This document shows, piece after piece, positions 32,486 to 44,268 of a stretch of DNA of 64,000 bases (the first letter of the stretch is position 1; every line of letters starts with the position of its first letter). The DNA comes from Dimargaris cristalligena (Eukaryota; Kickxellomycota; Dimargaritomycetes; Dimargaritales; Dimargaritaceae). The notes beneath the pieces were generated by a model, which saw nothing but the letters and a program-made list of their open reading frames with translations, was not told the DNA's origin and made no database searches. Position numbers and translations under genes: made by a program. Location: contig JANBQC010000045.1 in NCBI GenBank assembly GCA_027576995.1, positions 1 to 64,000 on the forward strand. The letters run 5' to 3'.

Positions 32486-32660
32486 TCCTGACGATGCCGA
32501 TTTGGATGAGCTATGTGGGTTAACGGAATATACGGTGTATATCGATGGGTAGATATGCCTTACCTGTCGGGGTGGAATGTGTGTTTATTAGAGAGAATAT
32601 TAAAGGGATAATGATGATCAGGGAATACATTTGCTGTCTATGAGTCGGTCGGCAACCGGG
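32486..32660 (-). other. Possible first exon and short intron of the small heat-shock gene
   Basis: ATG at 32630 opens a frame of 22 codons reading MYSLIIIIPLIFSLINTHS and three more. It ends at a good donor (G before GTAAGG, 32558-32563). An acceptor TCAG at 32488-32490, with GTTAAC about 38 nt before it, keeps phase with the main exon (join at Gly-Met). The intron would be 76 nt. This ATG is also the first after the TATA element at 32661. If used, the chaperone would enter the secretory pathway. If not, this is 5' leader. Confidence 0.45.
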
Positions 32661-32681
32661 CCTATATATATATATATCAAC
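32661..32681 (-). promoter_or_regulatory. TATA box of the small heat-shock gene
   Basis: A run of TA units (GATATATATATATATAGG on the minus strand) lies 31-51 nt upstream of the ATG at 32630. A TATA promoter is usual for stress genes. Confidence 0.45.
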
Positions 32682-33388
32682 TCAAAGGGGGGGGAGTAAA
32701 GTTGTCGCTTGTGGAAGAGACGGTCTTGTTGATTTTCAGTAGCAGTACCGTTTAAGGCGGTGTAGGGCTAGCGTTAACTGCGGAACAATAGGCCAATATG
32801 AGAAGGGAGCAGGTAAGAAACGCCACGCCCAACAATGATGGTACTGTCAGATAGTTTGGGCAGGCGCAGCTGGACCAGGGATATGGAACCCTCATTTCCG
32901 CAGCCACACGGCCCACAATTTTATGGCATACGCGAGTAACTCGGCTTGTGGTGGAGCTAGATCAAGGGCTCTTCTTTATCATTCAAGTCTTCTCCTGATG
33001 CATAGGCCAATCCCTTCTGCCTCATTCGATTGGGTTCAACAGATGTGACAGCTTGACGAGTATATACTATACTATACTCCACCCCAAGCCTCCCAATACC
33101 TCGTATAAAACTCAGAATCGAATGGCTCGCCTTGAGCGGTGGTGTATTGGAATGCCTAAGAAGAGGCAGTTCCTCAGTGTCCTCCAGCTGGGTCCGATAT
33201 GCCCCTCCGCCAGACCCGGTCATTGCACGACCTCGATGATCAAAAAATAATCATCGTAGGCTGCTAAGCAATGTAAACCCACAGATACACATTATTGTAA
33301 ATACTGGACTGCTAGGATGTTTTCCTTTTACCTTCGTCCGTGGCAGCGGGCATGTTTCATACTCGAGTAAAGCCCCACGAAGATCAGC
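32682..33388. other. Intergenic region
   Basis: Contains an 88-codon minus-strand frame (32957-33223) with an acidic C-terminus but no recognisable domain; I do not call it. The rest shows nothing. Confidence 0.45.
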
Positions 33389-35158
33389 CTATGTGGCTAC
33401 AGATGGCGGCGGTAATAGTGGTGGCTGGTCGGGTGCTAATAGGGTGAACCCATACCCACAGCCTATACGACCAACCTTGGCCCAGTCCCCCCCTTCTTCC
33501 CCAGTCGAAGCATCAGGGGAAATCCGGATTACGCGGGGGCACTTGACGTCCGTACAAGTTTCTTCTCCACAGTTGCCATGTTCATTCCAGCCCCACGCCC
33601 AACAGCTACCGTCCCAGGCGAGGGCCAGCGTATGCTCAGATCCACAGCTAAGGTCGATTGCCGTCAACTGGGGTGTCTGGTGGGCGGCCTTCCTTATCTC
33701 GGAGCCAGTGATAGTGGTAAGGGCGGTGGTGGTGATGGTAGTAGATTGCACCCCTGCAGGGGTAGTAGTGGGTAATGAACTAGGCGTAACGGGGAAGTGG
33801 ACCTGCCCTATTATGGCGCTGAATTGGCCCTGATTGTTCGTTTCCGACGGTTCCCAACCGAGCTGGCCCCGGTCACTGCGGCCCCAAGTGAAAACCTGAC
33901 CATCCGTATGCAGCACAGCCAAATGGCTCCAACCCGAAACCAGTTTAGCCACTGGTGCATCATGGGGTAGTTCAATACAGGGCGATATCGTGGCAACGGT
34001 ACCAATGACTGCGGCAGGCGTAGTAGTAGTAATAGTAGCAGTAGCAGTAGCAAGATCGGTCATAACTGACGGCGTCGTTGGAGGTCCGTGCTGCCCGTAT
34101 TTGTTGGAGCCAAACACCAGGACTCGGTCGGTTTGGGTCAAGAAAGCCGAATGGTGTTGACCTCCTGCGATTTGGCGAATCGGCGGTAGCTGCTGCAACT
34201 GGCGGGGTAGGTGGGAAATAAACCGGTTGCGGCCGGTAGTGGGGTTAACACCACCCGCTTCCGACATCCCGGGTCCCAGTTGGCCATGGCGGTGGATCCC
34301 CCAACCCCAGACCCGGCCGACAGAATCTAAAGCCAATGAATGGCGGAGACCCGCCGCTACTTGGACAATATGTACCTCCGGCGAGACCGAGGGGAAATTA
34401 ACCCTCCAAACCTCGGTCGGATCATTGATCTTATCCTCACTGTTGTCATTGTCGTTGCCGTTGGTATCCTCGTTAACTGGCAGTCGCCCTTCACAGGGCC
34501 GCACCGTAGTAGGTGATGGCCTAGGCTGGCACCCCTTGGTTTCCCGCGCTAGCGTTTCCGACGGACGACCAAGCTGACCAAATCCATTGTGGCCAAACGA
34601 GTATACCTTTCCGACGATGCCAGCCAATAGTAGGGTATGGTTCCATCCGCAGGCCACATCCGTCCAGGTAAACCCCGCCCACTCGGGCCCGCAGATTTGT
34701 TCCTTGGTCGCTTCCGAGGACGCTAGCGGGGGATCCAAGACTGGAAAGCAGAAGGGCACCCATGCCGGAATAGTAGACTGCCCACTACTACTACTGCTGC
34801 TGCTGCTATTGGTAGAAGTGGTCGGTATTGTTGACCCAGACAACGGGCTAAGCATATTCGGTGGTTTGGTCATACCCAGCTGGCCGTCCTGGTTGCTACC
34901 ACAGCTGTATACTTGTCCATTCTCGGCCAATGCCACCGCATGGTTGCCACCGCCGGTGAGTTTACGCCAGGGGGTAGCTAAATGAGTGTTAGCGTGGGGT
35001 GAAGAAGGATCGAAACGACCGGTTGGGGCTCTGTGTGGGGATGGGGTTGGGCCCGGGGAGGGATGGAATCGGCAAGGTTGAGGGGAATGGGCGTCGTCTT
35101 CGGTTCCAAGGCCCAATTGACCGCCCGAATTGGAGCCTAAGGCCCATAATGACGACAT
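33389..35158 (-). CDS. SERGEF: RCC1-repeat protein, SERGEF/DelGEF-like
   Basis: Seven-bladed RCC1-type propeller; the closest family I recognise is SERGEF (DelGEF), a proposed secretion-linked exchange factor. 589 aa, single exon, starting at the ATG at 35158 (an upstream TTG is not needed). Blade motifs in order: LWALGSNSGGQLGLG, KLTGGGNHAVALAENG, VACGWNHTLLLAG, VAAGLRHSLALDSVG, IAGGQHHSAFLTQ, LVSGWSHLAVLHTDG with VFTWGRSDRGQLG, and LSCGSEHTLALAWDG with CWAWGWNEHGNCG. The WGWNEHG motif near the end is typical of SERGEF. Several loops are enlarged by Ser/Thr-rich runs (for example a poly-Ser stretch of TAC/TGC-type triplets near 34788-34815), so it is longer than the human protein (about 458 aa). 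Catalytic exchange activity is not assured; many RCC1-like proteins act by binding only. Confidence 0.88.
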   Translation of the reverse strand: MSSLWALGSNSGGQLGLGTEDDAHSPQPCRFHPSPGPTPSPHRAPTGRFDPSSPHANTHLATPWRKLTGGGNHAVALAENGQVYSCGSNQDGQLGMTKPPNMLSPLSGSTIPTTSTNSSSSSSSSGQSTIPAWVPFCFPVLDPPLASSEATKEQICGPEWAGFTWTDVACGWNHTLLLAGIVGKVYSFGHNGFGQLGRPSETLARETKGCQPRPSPTTVRPCEGRLPVNEDTNGNDNDNSEDKINDPTEVWRVNFPSVSPEVHIVQVAAGLRHSLALDSVGRVWGWGIHRHGQLGPGMSEAGGVNPTTGRNRFISHLPRQLQQLPPIRQIAGGQHHSAFLTQTDRVLVFGSNKYGQHGPPTTPSVMTDLATATATITTTTPAAVIGTVATISPCIELPHDAPVAKLVSGWSHLAVLHTDGQVFTWGRSDRGQLGWEPSETNNQGQFSAIIGQVHFPVTPSSLPTTTPAGVQSTTITTTALTTITGSEIRKAAHQTPQLTAIDLSCGSEHTLALAWDGSCWAWGWNEHGNCGEETCTDVKCPRVIRISPDASTGEEGGDWAKVGRIGCGYGFTLLAPDQPPLLPPPSVAT

Positions 35159-35932
35159 GGTCAAGTATAAACGGGGTACCTTTAGCTGACCAAAGGCAAT
35201 GGCCTATCCAAATATAGCTACAGAATAAATAAATAAATAAAAACGGGAAGCGGAAAATAGGGGTAGGGTATTGTCAAGTTGATGGGCTCAACGAGTCGAG
35301 GAGAAATGAGGGGAAAAACCAATAGCCTACAAGAGTAGTAATGGGAATGGGGAGGTGGATTCACTCTAGGCTGCGACTATTTACGTCACACACGTTCAAA
35401 TGGGTATTCATTTCAGCGAAAGTTACAAAAGTATTGGCGTATATTATTTCCTTTACCCAACAGAACACAATGATGTAGGAGAAAAGCAGTCCCAATCCTT
35501 TATAGGCCGGGGGATTAACTGGGTTGGGCACTATGTACATACTATTTTAATAAGGACTGTCGATTCAATTATCGTAAAAATCCGCCTGTCGTTTATTTGG
35601 TCAGACAAATCGGCAAGAAAGGCAAAATAATAATTATGGAGTAGATTACCTCGGACAATCTGGATTGCTTCGATTAATACACCCAAGCCATATTTATGGT
35701 ATTTCCGTGGTTTTAAATCAATCGTCAGTATCAATACAGATGAATCTTGCAAGAGCATGTCGGGATGCCCCGCATTTGGGGGTATCCACGCCAGAAAATG
35801 GGAATAAATATATATAAAAGTAGTGTGATCTGTAGGTTATTGATGGATTTTTCTACATAAGAGGCTTTAAAACTACAATCAGCTAGGTCATTTAAACCCC
35901 AGTCATCTCCAAAAAAATCAAAAGGGCGGCTA
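35159..35932. other. Intergenic region
   Basis: Promoter side of the RCC1 gene and 3' side of the sugar transporter. AT-rich with a short AAAT repeat near 35225-35240. No gene supported. Confidence 0.5.
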
Positions 35933-37844
35933 TTACTTTATCAGGCCCATATCACGCCAAATCTCCTGGGTCGTCTTATCTCTCGTTTCGGGTACGAATT
36001 TGTACACTACCAAGCCGGCCCCTAGTAGGATCGCGCTAAACAGGATAAATACCCACCCGCCCATGCTCTTATTAAGCAGAAGAAAGAGGGAGGATACGGT
36101 AAAATTCGAAATCCAGTTAGCCGCCAAACCGAGGGCGGATACGGTAGCCGTAGCGCGGATGTCGACCAATTCAACGGACAGTAGGAAAGACAGGGGGCCC
36201 AAGCCGACGGCGAAAGTGCCTACAACCATGAACAGACCCACTAGCGATACGGCAGGGGTTGGGAATTGGATGGAAAGGGCCAACACCAGGAGCGCCCCGG
36301 CCATACCCACCATAGAGCCGAGCAGGAGTGGGCGACGACCTAGGCGGTCGACCAGGGACACTGACACAATGGTGGCGATGAGGTTGAAGACGTTGATGAG
36401 GACGGTGAGGATCCCCTCGCGACCGGGGAAGATGGCACTCAGAATCACCGTGGAATAGAAAAAGACGGTGTTGATACCCGACCATTGCTGCACGGATTGC
36501 ATCAGTAGGGCCAGGAGCAGGGGTTTGCGGTAGAGCTTTGACCGGAAGAGGGTGCCCAGGCCCAGGGTGGAAGAAGCGGGGGCAGCAACAGTGGCGGTAG
36601 TGGGGAATGTAGTGGCAATGGGTGAACGGTCGTCACCCAGTGAGCCTGGGAGTAGTCGGGCCTCTTCATTCACCGACGCAAACGAAGTCACAGTTTCCGT
36701 GGGATCAGCGCTCGAGGCACTTTGGGCAACGTTTTGCCATGTGGCCAACTCCCGGTCTACATCCATAGTTCCCCGTAACCGACACAGACTGGCGCGGGCT
36801 TTGATGTCGTTGCCCGCCTGGGCTGCCAGATACTGGGGGGATTCCACACAAAATATGATGAGAAAGAGTTGGAGGACGCTGAGCAGAATACCCATGCTCA
36901 GAACTAGACGCCAACCTGGGACATTGTTAAGAAAGTAGCCAAGGGTTTGGGTAAATAGTAAGCCACAGACAATGCCCATTTGGTTCAACAGGCCTAGGTA
37001 TATAGCGAATAGAGTTGTACGAAATTTTATACAAGAGGGGTTAGTCAAGTTCTGATTGGGAATTGGTTAGACGAAATTCAAGGGCGTATAAACTCGTCAG
37101 GACAAGCGAGTCGATCTAGCAGCCAGGTATACAAGGTGGTAAATCGATCCACAAGGTACAGAAGGGGGAAAGGAACGATATAAAATCAGTTCATGACTGC
37201 GACAACTTACCGAATGATCCGCGCCACGGACGGGGGGCAATTTCGGTTAAATACATGGGATTCACCACAATTGACACTCCGCACCCTACGCCCACCAAAA
37301 ACCGACCGGCCAGCAGCCAGGGCACATTTACAGCCAGACCCATGGCCAGCGACCCCAGGATATAGAGTATATTATTGCCGACCGTGGCCGTTTTACGACC
37401 CCAACGGTCGGCTAAGGTGGGGGCCAAAAGGGAGCCAACCAGGCCGCCTAATGTGAAAATCGACGTCACAAACGAAAAGGTCATATCGGACATGGGAAGA
37501 CAGGGCGGCAGGGTCGGCAAATAGTTACCCGCACCCCCACCGACTCGGGCGGGGTCGGTAAGGTCACAGTGGGTGAGGGCCTCCTTGGGGGTATTGAGTT
37601 CCCCGTTATGGTAGCCGAATTGGACGGACGACAGGGCGATGACGAGTCCGACAAATAGGGCGTAGCCGGTGAGGGCCAGGCGGGAGGAGTCGGACAGGAC
37701 CTCGCCGGTTTCGCTGTGGTCCGTCAGAGGAAGGGTGGCCAAGTGGGCGGAGTCGCGGCCGTCTATACCCCCCGGGACCAGAAGGGGGTTGCTTTCGGTG
37801 CTATAGGGCTCCGGGAGTGAAGCGGCCGTTGGTATGGAGGCCAT
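35933..37844 (-). CDS. MFS sugar transporter, Vps73/GLUT-like
   Basis: Twelve-helix transporter of the sugar porter family. Exon 1 is 37211-37844, exon 2 is 35933-36993, intron 217 nt (phase 1) with TGACTAAC about 48 nt before its TAG; 564 aa. The N-terminal 55 residues are cytosolic. The first helix has SVQFGYHNGELNTP, a signature seen in yeast Vps73/YBR241C. Helix 2-3 loop: ADRWGRKTA. End of the N-domain: GRFLVGVGCGVS and YLTEIAPRPWRGSFG. A long central loop (about 100 aa) is acidic and Ser-rich. The C-domain has QQWSGINTVFFYS, VDRLGRRPLL and the closing PETRDKTTQEI. The QQ-SGIN motif indicates a sugar-binding site. Likely at the vacuole or plasma membrane by homology; the sugar is not known. 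Confidence 0.92.
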
Positions 37845-39484
37845 TGGTTCGTGTGTATATATGCGGCGGTGTAGTTTAAGGGTGACGATAATGAGATGGC
37901 ATGCGATGGGGGTAAGGTGAGGAGGACTAATGCAAAGCTGGCAGGTAGGTTCAAGCGTAAGAGGAAGGAAAGGGGGTGAAAGAGAGCGAAAGGGAAAGTG
38001 AGAGAGTGTGTGGGAGAAAAGAGCGCGCTGTAATAAGCAGTGAATAAGAGTGAGCCAGGGTCAGTCCAAACTGGCGAATTCCAAAAAGCATACAATATAT
38101 GCAGTAATTCGGGTGTTGAGTAAGGTGTGCCAACGAACTGGGAAGACAAGTGAAAAGCAGCTGGTCTAGTACTTATATATATATTCGACTATGCACACAT
38201 GCCCACCTTCAGGGACTCTCCAGCAAAGTAGAGGTCATCAACGCCAAATGCTAGACGAACAAGAGATACCGCCACCCCTCCTTTCCAACTGACGATTGGC
38301 CAAGCCTAGCTGTTCGTATATTCTAGTTCCGAATAGCAGCCGTTTACTGGTGTTGAATCCGAGTCTATTATATATCAGTCCGTTGGTAAAAATAACGGCA
38401 TACCCAAATCGACGGAATATGTTAACAAAAAAGGGGAGGCGGTCCATACCCTGAGGCTTGCGCAAATACCCATGTGTATCCTGAGAATGGGCTAACCGGC
38501 CACTTTATCATCACTACTAACTTGTATTGCTGTGCCCCCCTGGGTTGATCTCTACCAAATGCGCGGAATAAAGTCACGCGAAGGCGTGCAAAATACGGGT
38601 CATAAGGTCCCTCCTATTGCCTTGTTCATCATTTCCCAGGTTGCCTTATTTCGTTCGCATGCCAATTTCCTTCTATAATACTTTGGGCTCAGGTCTAAAG
38701 GCACCTGCCAGCAATGGGTAGTAAACCAAGTGGCTATATATAATATATTAATGAATGTGCGAATGGGATGATGATAGGGGCGGCAGTTGGTAAGCTAGGG
38801 CCCAAACGAGGCCCCCTACTTCTCCATCCCTTATCCTTGTGGAGAAATCTGCACTGAATTGACAAGGGGCCAACATTTCGTCTCCTGCCCGGGTACCACA
38901 GCAAGGGGCACTAGTATAGCACATCATACACCACCATCCCCTTGCAAACAATCCGGCCACTATCGCCCCTCAAAGATCAACATCGGACCCTGAGAGCCCT
39001 CCTTTCTATCCGTCCAGTAGCAGAGTCTCTAACCAAAAGATACACCTAGTTTACCCAGGCCCATAGGCTAATTGATTTCAATAAGTAAACCGCCCGAGGC
39101 GGCACCTTCATTGCAGGAGTAGAAGGGTGGAAACAGTGGAATGTCTTTTGATGGAAATTTGTTAATGCTAGAATAAATCGATCAAGTGAAAAAAGGGGCA
39201 GGCTCGCTAATACTCGGTTGAATGACAAGGGTGGAGTGGGCTGAACACCGCGGGCCAAAAGGGAATGGTTCGGCCTACGGTGCCAGCTCCATACTTGACA
39301 GTAAAAGAAACAATACTATGATACCAAATAGTCGATTTTTTTATGCGCGTTCAAATTAGATGTAGAAGAGAGTGAATGAGGGGAGGGGTTAAAAAATAAA
39401 ACGAGGAGGCGAGGGTGTTCAAACTAATACAAGAGTCGGGCTCAATAAATAAAACAAACTAGAAAAAAAAATATAGGACAGGGA
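37845..39484. other. Intergenic region
   Basis: Promoter side of the sugar transporter (purine-rich on the plus strand up to 38040, CT-rich in the transcript sense) and 3' side of the GTPase gene. Frames here are shadows or lack any feature. No gene supported. Confidence 0.5.
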
Positions 39485-40603
39485 CTACGGGTTAGTGGTA
39501 ATATTATTATTATATTCACGAATGGGAGCCCCCATCTCGTTGATTTCGGGTATAGTACAGCGGAGATCAAAGGCTTTGCTCAATACAATTTTGAAAATGT
39601 TCTTTACGTTAATGTCGTGCGAGCTGGAGCAGAAGAGTAGGGATGCTTTCATTGCCCGTGCAAATTTCCGCGCCTGCGGTGTGAAGATGGGATCAAGGGA
39701 GTTGGTGAAGTACACCGGTCAGGATATGTTTTTTTCAAAAGTCGGGTTAGAATAAAGACGGACNNNNNNNNNNCAAAGAAATAATTACATGTAATAGTAA
39801 TAACAATATGACCTGTTTAATCAGTAATTCGCAGGACCACCGAGTGCAGCAGCGTTGACTCTAAAGGTGTGGGTATTGAGAGCTAGCACCCTCAGATTTA
39901 CCCTTATCCCATTTCGATAAAGTTCTACGTACCTGTCGAGTAATTTCCTCTTGGTCTTCCCGCGCCAAATCCACGAACTGGTCATACTTAGTTCCGATTA
40001 GAAACGGAATCGCGGTCTTGTTGAACCCCCTTGATTGGCGATACCATTCCTTAATGCTATTGAGGGTTGATTTGCGGGTCAAGTCGAACATGAACAGTAG
40101 GGCGACGGCATCGTTACACACCAGCGGCAGCATACTAACGAATTCGCGTTGGCCGCCCAGATCCCAGATACTGAAGGTGATTTCGGTATTGCGGATGATG
40201 ATGGTTTTCTCCATGAAGTTGACTCCTAGGGTTTGGATATAGTCATCGTCGAACATGCCTTCGACGTACTTGACCATGAGCGTGGTTTTGCCAATGTGCG
40301 AGTCCCCGACCATACCGACTTTGATCATGACGCTACAGCGGCGGTACGTGGATGGGATGGGGGTTTAGTCAAATGCATGAAAATATAAATATAAATCAAT
40401 TCACAAGTCGAGAAGCAATATAAAACCAAATATAACATAGTGTGCTGTATATGGATATTGTATTGTATTGGTATTGGAATATTCATCAATGTAAGTATTT
40501 TTTTATATCCACCAAACAATCTGCACCTCGAGACATATATAAAGTCAACAACTTACTTGGCACGATTGGGCACTTCATTCTCGGTTTTTGCCTCGGGCTC
40601 CAT
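39485..40603 (-). CDS. spg1: Septation-initiation small GTPase, Tem1/Spg1
   Basis: Ras-like GTPase that acts at the spindle pole body and starts mitotic exit or septation. Three exons: 40557-40603, 39933-40332, 39485-39673; phases 2 and 0; 211 aa. The P-loop is GDSHIGKT (about 25-32). Switch regions: YIQTLGVNFMEKTI and the G3 motif WDLGGQREF. G4 is TKYD instead of the usual NKxD, a hallmark of the Spg1/Tem1 group. LPLVCNDAVALLFMFDLTRK and EWYRQSRGFNKTAIPFLIG are nearly invariant in this family. The C-terminus has no prenylation CaaX box, as expected. The short first exon gives an acidic N-terminus of about 15 residues. The 259-nt second intron holds a 10-N assembly gap, so its true length is unknown, but the flanking splice sites are intact. 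Confidence 0.96.
39764..39773. other. Assembly gap (10 N)
   Basis: Ten N within the last intron (39674-39932) of the GTPase gene. The real gap size is not known. Confidence 1.
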
Positions 40604-41712
40604 GGCGGGTTGGCAAGTACCGGTCTGAATGTCTATAAGGGCGGCCTCGGGAATAAGAACGTCCGGTGGGAAAATAGATTATTTTTATCGACCCAAATCA
40701 GCGGAGTCTGAATACGGTGAATGTGAATTCAAAATAAAAAAATGCGTTTGAGGAAGGTGGATTGAAATACTCGGAGAGGTTAAGTGCGGGGTTGCAAATA
40801 AGGAATAGCTCCAGGCAGGCCAATTGGGCTTCACAAGAGTCCCTTTGTGGAGTAACGGTATATGATTGAAAACGGACCAAAAAACAACAACAACCAGTCC
40901 TCAAGAGTCGCCAAAATGAAGTGGGTAGAAGGGGAAGAGCTATAGAGTCAACTGAGTTAAAAACTATTGAGATGGTCCATGGGATATGTCTACGTACTTG
41001 GGAAGAGTTGGATTCCAGAGTTCTTACTGTGACTGAAGTTGACAGCAAAGGAGGGGAGAAGGAATGTCGGGAGAAGGTTGAATGTACACAGGGCTCCAAA
41101 GCCCGTACCTCTCCCCACCAAAACAAACCCACACCAATAGGATAGTGAGAATAAGAAAAGGGAGAGACCGGGGGGGGCAACTCATTGTATGCCATGGGTA
41201 AAACGCAATGTGATAACGGGGGTGCAATGAGTACTCGGCCCCCTACAATGCCACTCCCATATTCACTTGACTCTCTATGCCTTTCCCCGCGCTCTTTTGA
41301 AAAAGCCCAGGAGATACTAAATGATAGCCGACACCTTGTCTATTCAGTGGCGTACATTGCCTGGTGTTTCCTAATTATAGCTGTTCAGCCGGGTATGTAT
41401 ATAGGTATGTGTGGGTACAAGGCAAGTTGTCTGGGGCTAACAATGTAGACATGTAAAGTCTGCCAAACACAAATGGTCTTTAAGGTAGTTGGCATGCCTC
41501 AGTCTAATGATTTGAATCTCATCAGTCACCTTACTTGGGATTATCCCAAGAAATAGAGGATGTAGGAGAAGGCTATTTATTAATAGAATAGACTCGGTAT
41601 CCGAGGACTTGGTTCATAGAAAAATAAAGTCACAGAAAATACACATGTGGATAAAATAACCCACACTAATATATACGACTCGAATTTATGACAAGCTATA
41701 AATTCGCTGGTA
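40604..41712. other. Intergenic region upstream of the GTPase gene
   Basis: A 165-codon minus-strand frame (40698-41195) begins with ATG but has no domain, signal or codon pattern I can support. The remainder is promoter and 3' flank of IST1. Confidence 0.45.
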
Positions 41713-43321
41713 TTATTTACGGGACTTCAGGGCAGCAAACCGACGGGCCAGATCGTCAAATTCGGAAGTCACGGAGTCAGCGGGTGGTAATCGACCCGGG
41801 ATGGTCCGTTTTGGGGACGCGGGTAACACTTGAGGGCCAGGTGATGAATTGCCGGTGGTTGTAGAAGCGGTAGATTGCGGCGGTGCTGGCTCACTATTAA
41901 TTGACACCTGCTGGACGCCATCTGAAATTGACGCCTCCAGGGATTTCTGGGTCGTAGATTACGAGAGAGTAGAGATGTTACAAAGCACGTGAGGAAATCG
42001 GATGGGTGAGATTCTAAGCCAGGGGCAATTAAGTGTAAATATTTACCAACTACCCAAACATGGTAGACAAAGAGAGCTCATAGTCAAAAAAAAATATATA
42101 CCAACTTATAATTACCTCGAGTTCGTCTGAGTCGAACAGCGTCTCGTTGTCATCAGCCGGCTGCCAGGCCACCTGGGCGCTTCGGGCAATCTCAACTAGA
42201 TACGCAGTCACTAAAAAAGGTTCGGGCGCATCCCAGCCCAGTTTAAAGATGAGCTGGTCATTGGTAAATTGGTATAGATAAATGGTGGTGGTATATCCAG
42301 AGGTTAAATATCCGTTTGGGTAGCCATGGATTGGGGACCTTCAATTGAAGCAGGACGCATAAAACGGTCGATGTCCGGGATTAGGTTGTTCACCATGTAC
42401 ACTAATATGTGTCAAATATGATTTTTTGAATCGGCCTATTCATGGCCTACTTACCCGTGGATTGACAGTTTCGTCAGCATTATCGGCACCCCGCATCACA
42501 AAGTCCTTACCAAACTTCATGGCAAACTGGTCACGGATCTATATCGTTTAAATATCCACAATGAAAAATACGGGCGGTGAAGAATAAGTGAAAGCCACCG
42601 ATTTTATGGTAATCGGGTTTTGCTTTTGCACCGTGCAATTGACCAAGAAGACGGACGGTAGGCTATTCTCTAAGTGCATCAATAGCAATGTCAAGGGAAT
42701 GTAGTATAGGAGGAATGGTTTACCGTTGCTAGCTCCATAATTTCGACCCGCGGTGTCGCATAGATCAACGAGTGGACGGCTTCCAACAGACTTGGGTCGC
42801 ATTGTCTAATGCGTCAGTAGGATGAGATAAAATTAAAAGATATTTAGCGATGGGCCGAAGACAATGTGGCTGGTTTGCGGACTTTATACGGAGTGATGAA
42901 ATACTCCTGGTATATGCGCAATCCAGTATCGAGTCCCCCAATGGAACCAAACACCGAGCACCGTGCTATACACCCGGAGCAAGCCTAGAACAAGCCATCG
43001 TGGCTGTTGGTGCAATACATTAATAGTGGTAGTGGTAGGAGCGTTCGTAGTTAAGACTTACTTCATCTGGTCCAGCAGTCCCAATCGAGCCAACAGCAAT
43101 TCGCAAAACAGCTCGAGTATTTCATACCCCTCGATGGTCAGGTCTTCCCGAATGACCCGCTCCACTCGGATGCGGGCATTTGCCTCCTTGTTGGCTTTGA
43201 GCAAGGCGGCAATTTCACGTCGAAGCTGGTCGTTGAGAGAGGCTTTCTTGGCCTTTAGGAGACGGAACCGTCCAATGGCCAGTTTGAGCTGGACCTTGAG
43301 CCGGTTACTCGAAAAGGGCAT
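41713..43321 (-). CDS. IST1: ESCRT-III regulator Ist1
   Basis: Ist1 binds Did2/CHMP1 and Vps4 and tunes ESCRT-III disassembly in multivesicular-body sorting and abscission. Five exons: 43062-43321, 42724-42805, 42455-42538, 42116-42253, 41713-41946, all in phase; 265 aa. The helical ESCRT-III-like domain spans about 1-185: LKVQLKLAIGRFRLLKAKKA, IAALLKANKEANARIRVE, EGYEILELFCELLLAR, CDPSLLEAVHSLIYATPRVE, IRDQFAMKFGKDFV, PEPFLVTAYLVEIA. A Pro/Ser-rich linker leads to the last 15 residues, FDDLARRFAALKSRK, which fit the MIM1 motif that docks onto the Vps4 MIT domain. Animal IST1 is longer (about 364 aa); fungal forms have similar length. Start is the ATG before PFSSNRLKV; the long open frame upstream is chance. 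Confidence 0.95.
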
Positions 43322-44268
43322 GACTGGAAGTGGCTGGCTAGCGGGTGGTAGGCAGGTGGAATCAAGTGGCCACTGGCCAAGCAGGGTTGGGGAGGGGGGA
43401 GGAAGTGAGTCTCGTAAGAGGCACAGTAAACTAAGAGAGTCGAATGTCGTAAAGTCTGGACAAGGTAATAGGAGGAAGTTTAGAGCTGATATACACCGAA
43501 TGGGCTCATTAAAGGAAGAGAGTTGAGCTCTGGATAGAAGTTGTCCATAGGTAAAGTAGGCAAAGACTGAGTATTCAAGAACACTGCCGCCGTTGGCCGA
43601 GTCCTTTTCAAAAATGAACGAGACTACTCCACCTGTTCCCAGTCCGCGCAAATACACGTGAAACAGACTAGCCATTATAGTGGTGGCCCTCACGCAACTG
43701 GATGTATGTGAATGGAATCAATGCAGCCACTCCAAACCTTCATATATGCATTCCGCCGACGACCTTTAAATAAATGGCGTATAGAGTCGACTTAGCCCAG
43801 CCTAACTCTCTCTTTCTCCCTCTAGCTCTCTTCCCATGCCGCTTACAACGGACCTTAATCCCGACTCATACCCCGGTAAGTTATGCAGCAGTTGGGACTT
43901 CCGATACCAACTTCACTGGTGGTTAATGACTATATTTGACCCCAAACTAGTACTTCACGACTACTCTTTTAAAAACCTAAATGAACAGCAATTGCTCAAA
44001 AGGCACCGGTACAAATACGTACTTCTAGTTTATTGAACATCACATAACTCGGGAATCGGCCTTTCCTAATAAACAATATACATTTTGTCAGACAAAAACC
44101 CGGTCGTCCGCCCGTCCAGGCCCATAGCCAGTTTTCTCAGCCTCCACCAATGTTACGGTATGCGGACACTGATGCCCATGCAAAAACAACGGGAACATGG
44201 ATGGGAAAAGGGATGGACTCGATGGCAGCTCCCCCGCCGGGAACCTTCACTAGCCGCACATATAGGGC
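43322..44268. other. Intergenic region
   Basis: Promoter side of IST1 and 3' side of the RAMP4-like gene. An upstream in-frame extension of IST1 to about 43693 shows no conserved content. CT-rich tract near 43807-43835. No other gene supported. Confidence 0.5.

Noticed and set aside
32957..33223. An 88-codon minus-strand frame
   Set aside because: Some stretches look protein-like, but no domain, leader or partner exons were found.
37763..38149. A 128-codon minus-strand frame overlapping the sugar transporter start
   Set aside because: It is out of frame with the transporter, and its sequence comes from the CT-rich leader.
40698..41195. A 165-codon minus-strand frame upstream of the Tem1/Spg1 gene
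   Set aside because: It starts with ATG but has no recognisable motif and lies where the promoter of the GTPase gene must be.
43322..43693. N-terminal extension of IST1 by 124 residues
   Set aside because: Family members begin at the helix following MPFSSNRLKV; the extension is not conserved in character and looks like translated leader.
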